Shown piece after piece: positions 48,966 to 56,883 of a stretch of 64,000 bases of DNA. Position 1 is the stretch's first letter. Every line of letters begins with the position of its first letter. This stretch comes from Tessaracoccus aquimaris (GTDB lineage: Bacteria > Actinomycetota > Actinomycetes > Propionibacteriales > Propionibacteriaceae). The DNA is taken from assembly GCF_001997345.1 (NCBI RefSeq), contig NZ_CP019606.1, positions 3,162,001 to 3,226,000 of the forward strand, read 5' to 3'. The position numbers were made by a program, and so were the translations under genes. The notes beneath the pieces were generated by a model, which had not been told where the DNA came from, searched no databases, and saw nothing but the letters and a program-made list of their open reading frames with translations.

Positions 48966-49788
48966 GCCAGCCCGCCGAACTAGTCGCGCGGTGCGTCGAA
49001 ACCTCCGGCCATGCGTGCAGACTGGCACGCCGTTGGCTGAGCTTGTCCAAGCCTCCGATTGCTGCTTTGAGCTGGCGGTTTCGGACCCTTCGACACGGGC
49101 GCGGGGCGCCCTGCTCAGGGAACGGCTGCCGAGCCAGCCCGACGAGGACGGCCAGAACCCCGGAGAGACTCGACCCAGTAGCCGCATGCCGGCGCGGGGG
49201 CTTCGACCGATGCGCACGTTGGTTGAGCCAGCCCGCCGACGCAGTCGCGCGGTGCGTCGAAACCTCGCGACAGGCGCGGAGACGTGCCCCAGGACCCTGG
49301 AAACGTAGCGAGGCTTCGACCGATGCGGGCCGCTGACGCGTCCCGCATGGCTCACCCAGCGGTGGTCGCGCGGTGCGTCGAAACCCTCCGGCCATGCGTG
49401 CAGACTGGCACGCCGTTGGCTGAGCTTGTCGAAGCCTCCGATCCCCGAGCGTGACCTGACGTCGGTTGCGGACCCTTCGACACGGGCGCGGGGCGCCCTG
49501 CTCAGGGAACGGCCGCCAGCCCGACGAGGACGGCCAGAACCCCGGAGAGACTTGAACCAGGTGCCGCATACCGGCACGAAGGCTTCGACCGATGGCGCCC
49601 GTTGGTTGAGCCAGCCCGCCGACGTAGTCGCGCGGTGCGTCGAAACCCACCTGCACCCGTTCGCCCAAGTCTCCGAGTCGTTGCGAGGGTTCGACCGATG
49701 CTGGCCGCTGACGCGTCCCGCATCTCTCACCCAGCGGTGGTCGCGCGGCGTCGAACCCCTCCGATCCTTCGCGCAGATCCCGCCGGGC
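48957..49788. repeat. Cluster of dispersed intergenic repeats after pilus locus 2
   Basis: About 830 bp built from recurring blocks: GTTGGTTGAGCCAGCCCGCC (about 48957, 49219, 49600), CGCGCGGTGCGTCGAAAC (about 48988, 49247, 49370, 49630), CTTCGACACGGGCGCGGGGC (about 49089 and 49469), GACGAGGACGGCCAGAAC (about 49141 and 49525) and CATGCGTGCAGACTGGCACG (about 49009 and 49393). A unit of about 380 bp is thus present in two imperfect copies plus partial copies. No protein is encoded. It resembles REP-like intergenic repeats of actinobacteria. Confidence 0.85.
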
Positions 49789-50295
49789 CTAGCTGTACTG
49801 GCCGCCCTGGTGCCGCAACGGGGCGACGTCGGCCAGGTCGATCGACTCGATCCGCGCCCGCACCAGCAGCCCCCACCCGGAGTGCTCCGGGTCGGCGTCG
49901 ACCAACCTGACCCCTACCCACGCCGACGCCCCTGCGACCCTCGGGCCGTGCTCGGCGTCGGTCCATTCACCGGTGCGGAACGGCCCTCCGGGCGACGGGG
50001 CGACCCGCGCGAAGACCTCCGACAGGTAACTCTGCCCCGCCCCGAGCACGTTGACCGTTGCCGATCCCGTCTCCCGGAACAGGTCCCACCAGTCCGCGTC
50101 CTCGTTCACCAGCGCGATCAACTCGCCGGGGTCCCCGTCGGCGACCAGCATTGACGAGATCGTCCAACCGTCGCGCCGCGACCCCGAACCGCTCGCCCAG
50201 ATCGTGACCGGCGCAGGCATCCGTCCCCGTAGGCGACGCAGCGGGTCACGCTCCTCCTGCGGAGGCAGGAACGGGTGGCTGCTGTGGATCGTCAT
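49789..50295 (-). CDS. Flavin reductase-like (FMN-binding split barrel) protein
   Basis: Protein of 168 residues, ATG at 50295 (MTIHSSHPFLPPQEERDPLRRLRGRM). APVTIWASGSGSRRDGWTISSMLV matches the flavin-reductase-like N-terminal pattern, followed by WWDLFRETGSATVNVLG and PLRHQGGQYS at the end. Probably binds FMN; substrate unknown. Stands alone next to the repeat cluster. Confidence 0.8.
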   Translation of the reverse strand: MTIHSSHPFLPPQEERDPLRRLRGRMPAPVTIWASGSGSRRDGWTISSMLVADGDPGELIALVNEDADWWDLFRETGSATVNVLGAGQSYLSEVFARVAPSPGGPFRTGEWTDAEHGPRVAGASAWVGVRLVDADPEHSGWGLLVRARIESIDLADVAPLRHQGGQYS

Positions 50296-50306
50296 GGCAC
50301 CAGTGT

Positions 50307-51083
50307 TCACGACGAGCCAGCCGGCGCGTCAGAGCTCTCATCGAGGGAGTCCGCGATTCCTGCGGCAAGCGCATCCAGCCACCACCGGGCCCGGCGGGGG
50401 CGACCCAGGGCGCTCGCCAACTCTGGGCCGCGGATGGCGGGCAGGCATTGCCTGGCCGCGGATGGGCTCTGTCTTCCTGCGTCGCCGCCGGCGAGGTAGA
50501 TGCCGATCTCATCCGGGGTGAACCGTTCGAGAAGCGCCACTCCTTCATCTGACCAGAGTCGTTCCTCAAACGAGCCGTGGCTCGATGCCTCCATCAACCA
50601 ACCCAGGTCGCTTGCGTCCTTGTCGGTCTGGTCCCCACGCATGCGCCAGGCGATGGTCTTCAGGATTAGCAGGTTGGCGAGGTTCGGGATCCGAACGAGG
50701 TGTCCATGGATGGGCACCAGGTTTGCGTGCGTGAACGCCTCGGCCATACCTGTGACATCCGTGATGACCCCGTCCCCCGTCAGAACATGCCCAGTGTCCT
50801 GATCAGCGATGCTCCCGAACGGAAGGACGTCGACGTGGACGCCACAGATGGTGAACGCCATCCCTGTGTCGCAGATCGCCTCAAGGCCCGCCGTGCGCTC
50901 GGCATATTCGGCGTGAGAGACGACGCCGATCGACACGTCGATGTCCCTTGTCGACCGCGGGACTCTCAAGCCACCCTGCGAGTGAACGACGTAGTCACGT
51001 GCGTGAGCGCCGATGAGCAGGAAGTTCGGGAACCGTGCTTCGAGCTCGGCCAGGAGGGATGGGGTGAGCGGCAACTCAGTCAA
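50307..51083 (-). CDS. AbiEii-like nucleotidyltransferase (putative type IV toxin)
   Basis: Nucleotidyltransferase-fold protein of about 258 residues. No ATG fits the N terminus; the TTG at 51083 is chosen because GGAGG lies 7 bases upstream. A longer start (TTG 51116) is in frame. Motifs: LLIGAHARDYVVHS, RSTRDIDVSIGVV (the D-x-D metal-binding pair), VHVDVLPFG, and LANLLILKTIAWRMRGDQTDKDASDLGWL, the usual AbiEii ending motif. It overlaps the antitoxin stop by 8 bp. In this family the toxin adds nucleotides to tRNA. Genome role: phage defence or plasmid/locus stability. Confidence 0.85.
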   Translation of the reverse strand: MTELPLTPSLLAELEARFPNFLLIGAHARDYVVHSQGGLRVPRSTRDIDVSIGVVSHAEYAERTAGLEAICDTGMAFTICGVHVDVLPFGSIADQDTGHVLTGDGVITDVTGMAEAFTHANLVPIHGHLVRIPNLANLLILKTIAWRMRGDQTDKDASDLGWLMEASSHGSFEERLWSDEGVALLERFTPDEIGIYLAGGDAGRQSPSAARQCLPAIRGPELASALGRPRRARWWLDALAAGIADSLDESSDAPAGSS

Positions 51084-52050
51084 GGAGGTGCCTCCGGACT
51101 GCAGCGGCGACCTCAAGTTGCCGCCCTTCGTCGCTGGAGTACAGCTCTGCGTAATCCAGCAGAGGGTGGCCGTTCACGCCGAGGTGAAGGACCGAATCGT
51201 CCCAGAAGCGTTCCCGCAACGTGACGTTGGGGCTCTCACCGTCCCTGAGGCGCCCTGCTCGCGTGATTTGGGGCCAAGGAGGCAACCCGTAGATCGTGGT
51301 GCTGGTGGCCCGGATCAGGTCTGGGTGGTTGACCTCGCCCGCGAGAGTCACGTCCCGGATCTCCTTGGCGAGGGTGCGCATGTTCCTCGGATCAGGGCCG
51401 GCGAACTGACGGGATCGAAGGCTCGGGAGAAGCCTGGAGACGAACCCCGCGACCCATTCGCTGACCAACGGCTCCATCCGGACCAACCCGGCTCGGTCCT
51501 TTACGCCTCCGGCGAGGAACCCCCTGTCGTCAAGGTTGGCGAGCGTCGTGTGTGCACTGCCGAGCGACACCTTCGCCGCAGCGGCAATTTCGCGCAGCGG
51601 CGCCGAGGTCAGGTCGCTTCTGACCAGCAAGGCGAACACGACCTTCACCCCGGATTTGGTGAAAGTCTGAGGGGTGGAGCGCGTCATGAGGCCCGCGGGA
51701 CGCGGTCGACCGTCGACGTAGACGAACAGGCCTAGCGTGCGCAGGAACGCGTTGCCCGCCCGGTCCAGGTACGAGATGTGCTGAGCGCGGTAACGGGCGG
51801 CCAGGTGGCTGTTGATGTAGTCGTGGACCACGACGACGCGGCCATGTTGCTCTTCCTCGAGCCTGGTCACTTCCGCGCGGGTCACCTCGACCGCGACGCC
51901 AGGGCGGTAATCCACGAGCCATTGACTCTGAACCCGATCGCCGGGGACGTCCACGTGCAGCAGTCGGTCATGGATGTAGGCCTCAACACCTCCACCCCAC
52001 TGGTGGAGAGCCTCCGCTAGCGCCATGTTCAGGGAACCCATGTTGTTCAT
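51076..52050 (-). CDS. AbiEi-like antitoxin with winged-helix domain (type IV TA)
   Basis: Protein of 324 residues (ATG 52050; an ATG at 52042 in another frame is excluded). The middle part LREIAAAAKVSLGSAHTTLANLDDRGFLAGG is a clear winged helix; the C-terminal part (WPQITRAGRLRDGESPNVTLRERFWDD) matches the AbiEi-type antitoxin C-terminal region. Located upstream of and overlapping the toxin, the normal order. The leader has GTTCATATTACTTGAAC and a further TTGAAC, a likely autorepression site. Confidence 0.83.
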   Translation of the reverse strand: MNNMGSLNMALAEALHQWGGGVEAYIHDRLLHVDVPGDRVQSQWLVDYRPGVAVEVTRAEVTRLEEEQHGRVVVVHDYINSHLAARYRAQHISYLDRAGNAFLRTLGLFVYVDGRPRPAGLMTRSTPQTFTKSGVKVVFALLVRSDLTSAPLREIAAAAKVSLGSAHTTLANLDDRGFLAGGVKDRAGLVRMEPLVSEWVAGFVSRLLPSLRSRQFAGPDPRNMRTLAKEIRDVTLAGEVNHPDLIRATSTTIYGLPPWPQITRAGRLRDGESPNVTLRERFWDDSVLHLGVNGHPLLDYAELYSSDEGRQLEVAAAVRRHLLD

Positions 52051-52085
52051 ATTACTTGAACATCAAGAAAAATTGAACACGCTCC
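52051..52085 (-). promoter_or_regulatory. Putative antitoxin operator
   Basis: The pattern GTTCA-N7-TTGAAC followed 11 bp later by another TTGAAC lies just upstream of the antitoxin start codon (about 52046-52078). AbiEi-type antitoxins bind inverted repeats in their own promoter. Assignment is by position and symmetry. Confidence 0.5.
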
Positions 52086-52892
52086 TCAGTGCGACCCGCC
52101 ACGCTTGAGGGCGCTCTGTTCCTCCGCAACCTCCAGCACGACCTGGGCGTCCTCTGTGATGCCCTGAGACGCGGCCCGCAGCAGGCCGAGAGAGGCGGGC
52201 GGTTGTGGCGGGTCGACCATGTCGGCGGTCGAGGTGGTGGCGTCCAGCGCCTGCTGGGCACGGTCGAGGGCCGCCAGCGAGCGACGCAGCCCGGCCAGTT
52301 CCTTGCGGACCTGGTCGACGCCCTCGTCGGTGGTGGGGAAGTCGGACGCGGTCTGGCGCAGCGCCGCGATGATCCCCGCCTTGCCCGTGGCGCTACTGCG
52401 CTCCGCGGCTCGCCAGGCGTCGTCCAGTTCGGCGACCAGGCGGGTCGCGTCGCGCGGGTCGGAGTCCATCGCCATGACGACGTCGATCGCGGCCTCGATG
52501 AGGTCGTCGTTTCCCGTCAGGACGAGTTGCCGGATGGCCTTGCCCCGGTCGAGGCGTCGCGCGGTCGTCGCACCCCGGGCGAGGGCGCGCATTCCAAGGA
52601 CGCCAAGCGTTGTGGCCACCACGATCGGGACGATCAGCCAGAAGGGGAGCAGCAGCGTGTTCACCAACACCAAGGAGGCGATGGGCAGGCCGATGCCGAG
52701 CGCGACCTCCTCCCAGGTCCGCGGCCCCACCTTCCCCGAGAACTCATTCCGGGCGGTGTAACTGGCGGGCCACCGGCGGCCGGAGTGGTAGACGAACTCG
52801 GGGCCGCCAGTGTCGTCGCGCACGATGAGGGCGCCCCACTTCCGGTGCACCACGTGGCGCGGAGGCGGCGGAAGGTTCGCGGGCACGCTCAT
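52086..52892 (-). CDS. Membrane-anchored protein of unknown function
   Basis: Protein of 268 residues (MSVPANLPPPPRHVVHRKWGALIVRDD). After a soluble N terminus with a WXG-like WEEVALGIGLP turn, there are two adjacent membrane helices (about 68-105). The remaining 160 residues are soluble and helical, with a long Leu/Arg/Ala-rich coiled-coil-like stretch (VRKELAGLRRSLAALDRAQQALDA). Not recognised. It is 98 bp downstream of the sdhB stop on the same strand, separated enough to be independent. Confidence 0.7.
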   Translation of the reverse strand: MSVPANLPPPPRHVVHRKWGALIVRDDTGGPEFVYHSGRRWPASYTARNEFSGKVGPRTWEEVALGIGLPIASLVLVNTLLLPFWLIVPIVVATTLGVLGMRALARGATTARRLDRGKAIRQLVLTGNDDLIEAAIDVVMAMDSDPRDATRLVAELDDAWRAAERSSATGKAGIIAALRQTASDFPTTDEGVDQVRKELAGLRRSLAALDRAQQALDATTSTADMVDPPQPPASLGLLRAASQGITEDAQVVLEVAEEQSALKRGGSH

Positions 52893-52990
52893 GGGCCGAG
52901 GCTAGCCCACCGGTTCTGAGTTATCAGCCGGGGGCGCCCAACGGGCCCGAAGGGGAAGGTAGGCGGGGTCGACGACCCGCCTACTCGAGG

Positions 52991-53737
52991 TCACAGCCGG
53001 CGGCGCATGCCCGCCAGGAACCGCTCGTGGTTGACCGCCGCGATCGCCGTCAGTGGGATGCCCGCGGGGCAGGCCTGCTCGCACTCCCCGTAGAGAGAAC
53101 AGGGCCCGAACAACTCGTCCGCCTCGGCGATCATCGACTTCGCCCGCCGATTGCGCTCCTGCGCGGGGATGGGCAGCAGCGACAGGTGCGTCAGCTTCGC
53201 ACCCGTGAACAGATGCGCCGACCCGTTCGGGCAGGCCGCGACGCACGCCCCGCAGCCGATGCAGGCGGCGAAGTCGAGGGATTCCTCGGCGACCAGCGTC
53301 GGGATCGGCAGGTCGTCGGCGTCCGGGGCGGTGCCCGCGTTGACGGCGACGTGCCCGCCCGCGCGGATCACGTCGTCGAGGCCGCCCCTGTCGACGATCA
53401 GATCCCGCAGCACGGGGAACGCCCCGGCGCGCAGCGGCTCGATCCGAATGGTCGACCCGTCGGAGTAGTGGATCAGCCGCTGGTGGCAACTCGGCACGTT
53501 GTCCTCCGGGCCGTGCACGTCACCGTCGACCGTCACGCCGCACGCGCCGCAGATGCCCTCGCGGCAGTCCGACTCGAACGCTACAGGCTCCTGGCCAGAG
53601 TCGATCAGTTGCTCGTTGAGCGCGTCGAGCAGTTCGAGCACCGACAGTTGCGGCTCGACGCCGTCGATCTGGTGCTCCTCGAAGCGACCCTTCGACGTGG
53701 GGCCCTCCTGCCGCCACACCTTCACGTTGAGTCTCAT
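52991..53737 (-). CDS. sdhB: Succinate dehydrogenase iron-sulfur subunit
   Basis: Electron-transfer subunit, 248 residues; ATG at 53737 after GAGGAG. Plant-type 2Fe-2S cluster ligands in SDCREGICGACGVTVDG, then CHQR; two ferredoxin-type motifs CIGCGACVAACPNGS and CSLYGECEQACPAGI for 4Fe-4S and 3Fe-4S centres. Last gene of sdhCAB; overlaps sdhA by 4 bp. Confidence 0.96.
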   Translation of the reverse strand: MRLNVKVWRQEGPTSKGRFEEHQIDGVEPQLSVLELLDALNEQLIDSGQEPVAFESDCREGICGACGVTVDGDVHGPEDNVPSCHQRLIHYSDGSTIRIEPLRAGAFPVLRDLIVDRGGLDDVIRAGGHVAVNAGTAPDADDLPIPTLVAEESLDFAACIGCGACVAACPNGSAHLFTGAKLTHLSLLPIPAQERNRRAKSMIAEADELFGPCSLYGECEQACPAGIPLTAIAAVNHERFLAGMRRRL

Positions 53738-55779
53738 CGGTAGCTCCTCGTCGCCAGCGGAACGGAGGTGAACGTCAGCGGTTCGGCGTGCCGCGTGAAG
53801 CGCAGGTCGTCGGTCGCTCCCGGGTCGCCGAGAGCCTCCCACGCCGACGCGAACGCCCAGTGTTCGTCGTCGCGCTTTGCCTCCCCGGCGTCCTGGAACT
53901 CGCTGCGGAAGTGGGCACCGCAACTCTCCTGGCGGTCGAGGGCGTCGACGGCCATCACCTCGGCCAGTTCGAGGAAGTCGGCGATCCGGCCGGCCCTCTC
54001 GAGCGCCTGGTTCAGGTGAGCGCCCGTGCCCGGGACCCGCACGTTGCGCCAGAACCGCCGCCGAAGATCGCGGATCTCCTCGATCGCCGTCCGGAGGCCC
54101 TCGGATGTCCGCTCCACCCCGACCCCGCGATACATGATCTCGCCCAGTTCGCGGTGGAAGTGCGACGGCGCCAGATCGCCTCCGACGTCCAGCAGTGCCG
54201 ACGTGCGCGTCTGGACACGTCCGACGGCGTCGCGCACACACGCGTCGTCTGCGCCAGGAAGCCGTTCCCCGAGGTGGCCGGACAGGTAGTTCGGCACCGA
54301 GTAGGGCAGCGTGAACCAGCCGTCGACGCAGGCCGACAGCAGGGAGTTCGCGCCGAGCCGGTTCGCGCCGTGGTAGGCCCAACTGGCCTCGCCGCCGACG
54401 AACAGCCCGGGGATCGACGTCATCTGGTCGTAGTCGGACCACAGCCCGCCCATGGTGAAGTGTGCGCCCGGCGCGATCCGCATCGGCACCTCGTAGGGGT
54501 CCTCGCCCGTCGCGTGCGAGTACATGTCGAAGAGGTTGCCGTAGCGGGCCGCGATCGTCTCGCGTCCGTGCTCCTTCAGCGCGTCGGAGAAGTCGAGGTA
54601 GACGGAGTTGTGCAGCGGGCCGACGCCGTGGCCCGCGTCGATGCGCTCCTTCGCGGCCCGAGAGGAGATGTCGCGGGGGGACAGGTTCCCGAACGACGGG
54701 TACTTGCGCTCCAGGTAGTAGTCGCGCTCATCCTCGGGGATGTCGGCGGGGGCGCGGTCGTCGCCCGCCTTCTTCGGCACCCAGATCCGGCCGTCGTTGC
54801 GCAGCGACTCGGACATCAGGATGGTCTTCGACTGCCAGTGCGACGAGATCGGCAGCGCCGTCGGATGGAACTGCACGAACGACGCGTGCGACAGGTAGGC
54901 GCCGCGGCGGGCGGCGCGCCACACAGCCGTGGCGTTCGAGTTCATGGCGAGCGTCGAATGGAAGTACACGGAGCCGTAGCCACCGGTGGCGAGGATGACG
55001 GCGTGCGCGGGCTGCGCCCAGACCTGGCCGCTGACCAGGTCGCGGACGACGACGCCGCGGCACACCCCGTCGTCGACGATCAGGTCGAGCATCTCGGTGC
55101 GCTCGTGCAGTTCGACATTGCCGAGGTGCACCTGGCGCTGCAGGGCCTGCGCCCCCGCGATCTGCAACTGCTGCCCCGTCTGGCCGCGCGTGTAGTAGGT
55201 GCGCGAGACCTGCACGCCGCCGAACGAGCGGGTGGCGAGCATGCCGCCGTACTCGCGCGCGAACGGGGCGCCGATGGCGTTCATGTGGTCGATGACGCGG
55301 ATCGACTCCTGCCCGAGCCGGAAAGCCTCTGCCTCACGGGCGCGGAAGTCGCCGCCCTTGACAGTGTCGACCACGAACCGGCGCAGCGAGTCGCCGTCGA
55401 CCTTGCGTCCTCTGGCCGCATTGATGCCGCCCTGCGCCGCGACGGAGTGCGCCCGACGGGGCGAGTCGTGGTAGGTGAAGGCGTGGACCTTGAAGCCGAG
55501 TTCGCCGAGCGCGGCGGCCGCCCCGGAGCCGGCCAACCCGGTGCCGACGACCACGACGGTGAACTTCCTGGCGTTGAGTGGACTGACGAGCTTGTACTCC
55601 GCGCGGCGGCGGTCCCACGCGGTCGCCGGGTCGCCGTCGGGGATGTTCCCGTCTAGCCGGGTGCCGACGCGCACGCCGTCGATCGCGACGTCAGGAGCCT
55701 GCCACTGGGACGCGCGCTGGGCGGCGTGCCTCGCCTCGACGACGGGTGCGACCGTGCGCTTGCGTCCTGGCCACCTCAT
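53734..55779 (-). CDS. sdhA: Succinate dehydrogenase flavoprotein subunit
   Basis: Catalytic FAD subunit, 681 residues. Rossmann VVVVGTGLAGSGAAAALGELG near residues 73-95; covalent FAD site RRAHSVAAQGGINAA with the conserved His; active-site region GQQLQIAGAQAL and FVQFHPTALP; MGGLWSDYDQMTSIPGLFVGGEASW. The N-terminal 55 residues before the core are an extension seen in actinobacterial homologues. 4-bp overlaps with sdhC and sdhB. Confidence 0.96.
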   Translation of the reverse strand: MRWPGRKRTVAPVVEARHAAQRASQWQAPDVAIDGVRVGTRLDGNIPDGDPATAWDRRRAEYKLVSPLNARKFTVVVVGTGLAGSGAAAALGELGFKVHAFTYHDSPRRAHSVAAQGGINAARGRKVDGDSLRRFVVDTVKGGDFRAREAEAFRLGQESIRVIDHMNAIGAPFAREYGGMLATRSFGGVQVSRTYYTRGQTGQQLQIAGAQALQRQVHLGNVELHERTEMLDLIVDDGVCRGVVVRDLVSGQVWAQPAHAVILATGGYGSVYFHSTLAMNSNATAVWRAARRGAYLSHASFVQFHPTALPISSHWQSKTILMSESLRNDGRIWVPKKAGDDRAPADIPEDERDYYLERKYPSFGNLSPRDISSRAAKERIDAGHGVGPLHNSVYLDFSDALKEHGRETIAARYGNLFDMYSHATGEDPYEVPMRIAPGAHFTMGGLWSDYDQMTSIPGLFVGGEASWAYHGANRLGANSLLSACVDGWFTLPYSVPNYLSGHLGERLPGADDACVRDAVGRVQTRTSALLDVGGDLAPSHFHRELGEIMYRGVGVERTSEGLRTAIEEIRDLRRRFWRNVRVPGTGAHLNQALERAGRIADFLELAEVMAVDALDRQESCGAHFRSEFQDAGEAKRDDEHWAFASAWEALGDPGATDDLRFTRHAEPLTFTSVPLATRSYR

Positions 55780-56528
55780 GAGATCACTCCAAACTGAACC
55801 AGCATCGGGATCGCCGCGTTACCGATCATGATGGCGAGCGCGAGGAACCCTCCGACGACAACCATCACCGCCCGCCAGCGCCTACCCATCACGCCCAGGT
55901 CGGCGACCATGGTCGCCGAGCCCTTGGCGATGTGCAGGCTCAGCAACACCATCACGGCGACGTAGAACCAGGCCATCAGCGGTCGCTGGAAGCTGGCGAC
56001 CAGGTTCTCGTAGGCGTGCGAGGTGCCCGCGGTGGCGTGCTCGAACGACTGCGTTGCGGCCGGTCCCACGCCGATCGTGAGGTCGAACAGGTGGACGAAG
56101 AGGAAGACGAGGAGCACGATGCCGGTGATCGGCATCAGCCAGGAGCCCCACGAACGGAGGCCGTGGAGCTTTGCCGGGTGTCGACCCCGAGCGCGACGCC
56201 CCCGCCACCACACGATCGCGGCGCTGCCGACGTGGGCGGTCAGCGAGACGATCAGCGCGATCCGCAGCAACCACAGGACGAACTCCTTGGGCAGCAACGG
56301 GTAGAACGCCTCCCGCAGCCAGGTCGCGTAGGCGTTGAAGGCGTCGGCGCCCTGGAAGACCTTGAGGTTGCCGAAGAGGTGGATCGCCACGAAGGCGACC
56401 CACAGCGCACCGGTGACGGCCATGGTCGCCTTGAGCGCCCAGCCGGGCAGCAGATGCGGGCGCCTTTGCCTCGCCGCCTTGCGGGGCGGGCCCACCTGGA
56501 TCGTCTCTGGCGTGTAGTCGGTGCTCAT
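55776..56528 (-). CDS. sdhC: Succinate dehydrogenase cytochrome b subunit (five-helix, type B)
   Basis: Membrane anchor of 250 residues with five hydrophobic helices and several conserved His (FVAIHLFGNLKVF, VSLTAHVGSA, LFVHLFDLTIG, LLSLHIAKGSA), the pattern of a diheme cytochrome b558-type anchor as in Bacillus and Wolinella. A single SdhC/D fused-type anchor, so the operon is sdhCAB. ATG at 56528 after GGGAGGTACCG. Confidence 0.95.
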   Translation of the reverse strand: MSTDYTPETIQVGPPRKAARQRRPHLLPGWALKATMAVTGALWVAFVAIHLFGNLKVFQGADAFNAYATWLREAFYPLLPKEFVLWLLRIALIVSLTAHVGSAAIVWWRGRRARGRHPAKLHGLRSWGSWLMPITGIVLLVFLFVHLFDLTIGVGPAATQSFEHATAGTSHAYENLVASFQRPLMAWFYVAVMVLLSLHIAKGSATMVADLGVMGRRWRAVMVVVGGFLALAIMIGNAAIPMLVQFGVIS

Positions 56529-56547
56529 CGGTACCTCCCTCGCTCGA

Positions 56548-56572
56548 CTCTATCCGAACAGGTCAGACCAGA
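56548..56572 (-). promoter_or_regulatory. sdhC promoter with a GntR/FadR-like site
   Basis: On the minus strand TAGAGT (complement of 56548-56553) is a -10-like box 20 bp upstream of the sdhC start. Just upstream, TCTGGTCTGACCTGTT (complement of 56557-56572) contains the palindrome GGTCTGACC. This closely resembles the FadR consensus of E. coli (CTGGTCCGACxTGTT). The core GGTCTGACCTGTT also occurs at 19420-19432 in the epimerase promoter. Regulator not in the window. Confidence 0.45.
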
Positions 56573-56611
56573 ATCGTCGGGGGTGCGTTGTACCATCACG
56601 AACGCTCGGTT

Positions 56612-56690
56612 CTCTGCTCCGCCTGGCGGAGGTGAGCCAATGGTTCGGAACGATTGAGCGTCCATCCCTGCCTTCGCGGGGTCAATGCCC
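56612..56690 (+). CRISPR. Solitary pseudo-CRISPR unit (repeat-like, short spacer, repeat-like) at the cas promoter
   Basis: Two degenerate type I-E repeat-like hairpins. First: stem CTCCGC / GCGGAG (56617-56622, 56626-56631) then the eight-base handle GTGAGCCA (56632-56639). Second: stem CCCTGC / GCGGGG (56666-56671, 56676-56681, one G-T wobble) with loop CTTC. In known I-E repeats the stem is six bases, loop three to four, then an eight-base handle, as here. The 21-nt pseudo-spacer (56640-56660) begins ATGGT. It pairs with the site at 56706-56726: ATGGT-x-CGGA-xx-GATTGA identical, mismatches at 6, 11 and 12. That site is preceded by AAC (a possible AAN PAM) and overlaps the cas -35 box. TACCAT (56591-56596) is a possible -10 for an RNA starting near 56602. 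Confidence 0.75.
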
Positions 56691-56719
56691 GAGTGATCCT
56701 GGAACATGGTACGGATAGA

Positions 56720-56748
56720 TTGACAGCTCGAATAACTTCGCCTAGCCT
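56720..56748 (+). promoter_or_regulatory. cas operon promoter
   Basis: Perfect -35 TTGACA (56720-56725), 17-bp spacer and -10 TAGCCT (56743-56748), the best sigma-A-type promoter of the window. Transcription would start near 56755, immediately before or within the Shine-Dalgarno of the 39-codon ORF. The pseudo-spacer target covers the -35 box. Confidence 0.75.
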
Positions 56749-56763
56749 GTAAGGGAGGCCGCA

Positions 56764-56883
56764 ATGAGGCGGCCAGTTAGGCAGCCTCCGATGATTCGAG
56801 CAATGACCCGCGGTCACTTAGCGACAAGATATCCGTCACCTCTGACAGATCTGGAGCCACCCCTCCTCGGGTGGATGGCGTGA
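56764..56883 (+). CDS. Putative 39-residue ORF between the cas promoter and cas3
   Basis: ATG at 56764 is preceded by AAGGGAGG (56751-56758) at ideal spacing. The product begins MRRPVRQPPMIRAMTRGH and ends LLGWMA; it is basic with six Arg and no resemblance to known Cas proteins. Its stop (56881-56883) is 5 bp before the cas3 ATG, so translation could be coupled. The second codon is AGG, and AGG recurs at codon 6. It may be a leader peptide, a small toxin guarded by the pseudo-CRISPR RNA (as in CreTA modules), or a fortuitous frame. Confidence 0.45.
   Translation: MRRPVRQPPMIRAMTRGHLATRYPSPLTDLEPPLLGWMA

Noticed and set aside
48957..49788. Possible CRISPR array because of recurring short blocks
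   Set aside because: Blocks differ in length and order, spacing is irregular and whole 380-bp units recur, unlike 28-29-bp repeats with 32-bp spacers.
56617..56681. The two hairpins read as ordinary rho-independent terminators
   Set aside because: No gene ends toward them (sdhC is transcribed away), neither has a T run, and both have the stem and handle spacing of type I-E repeats.
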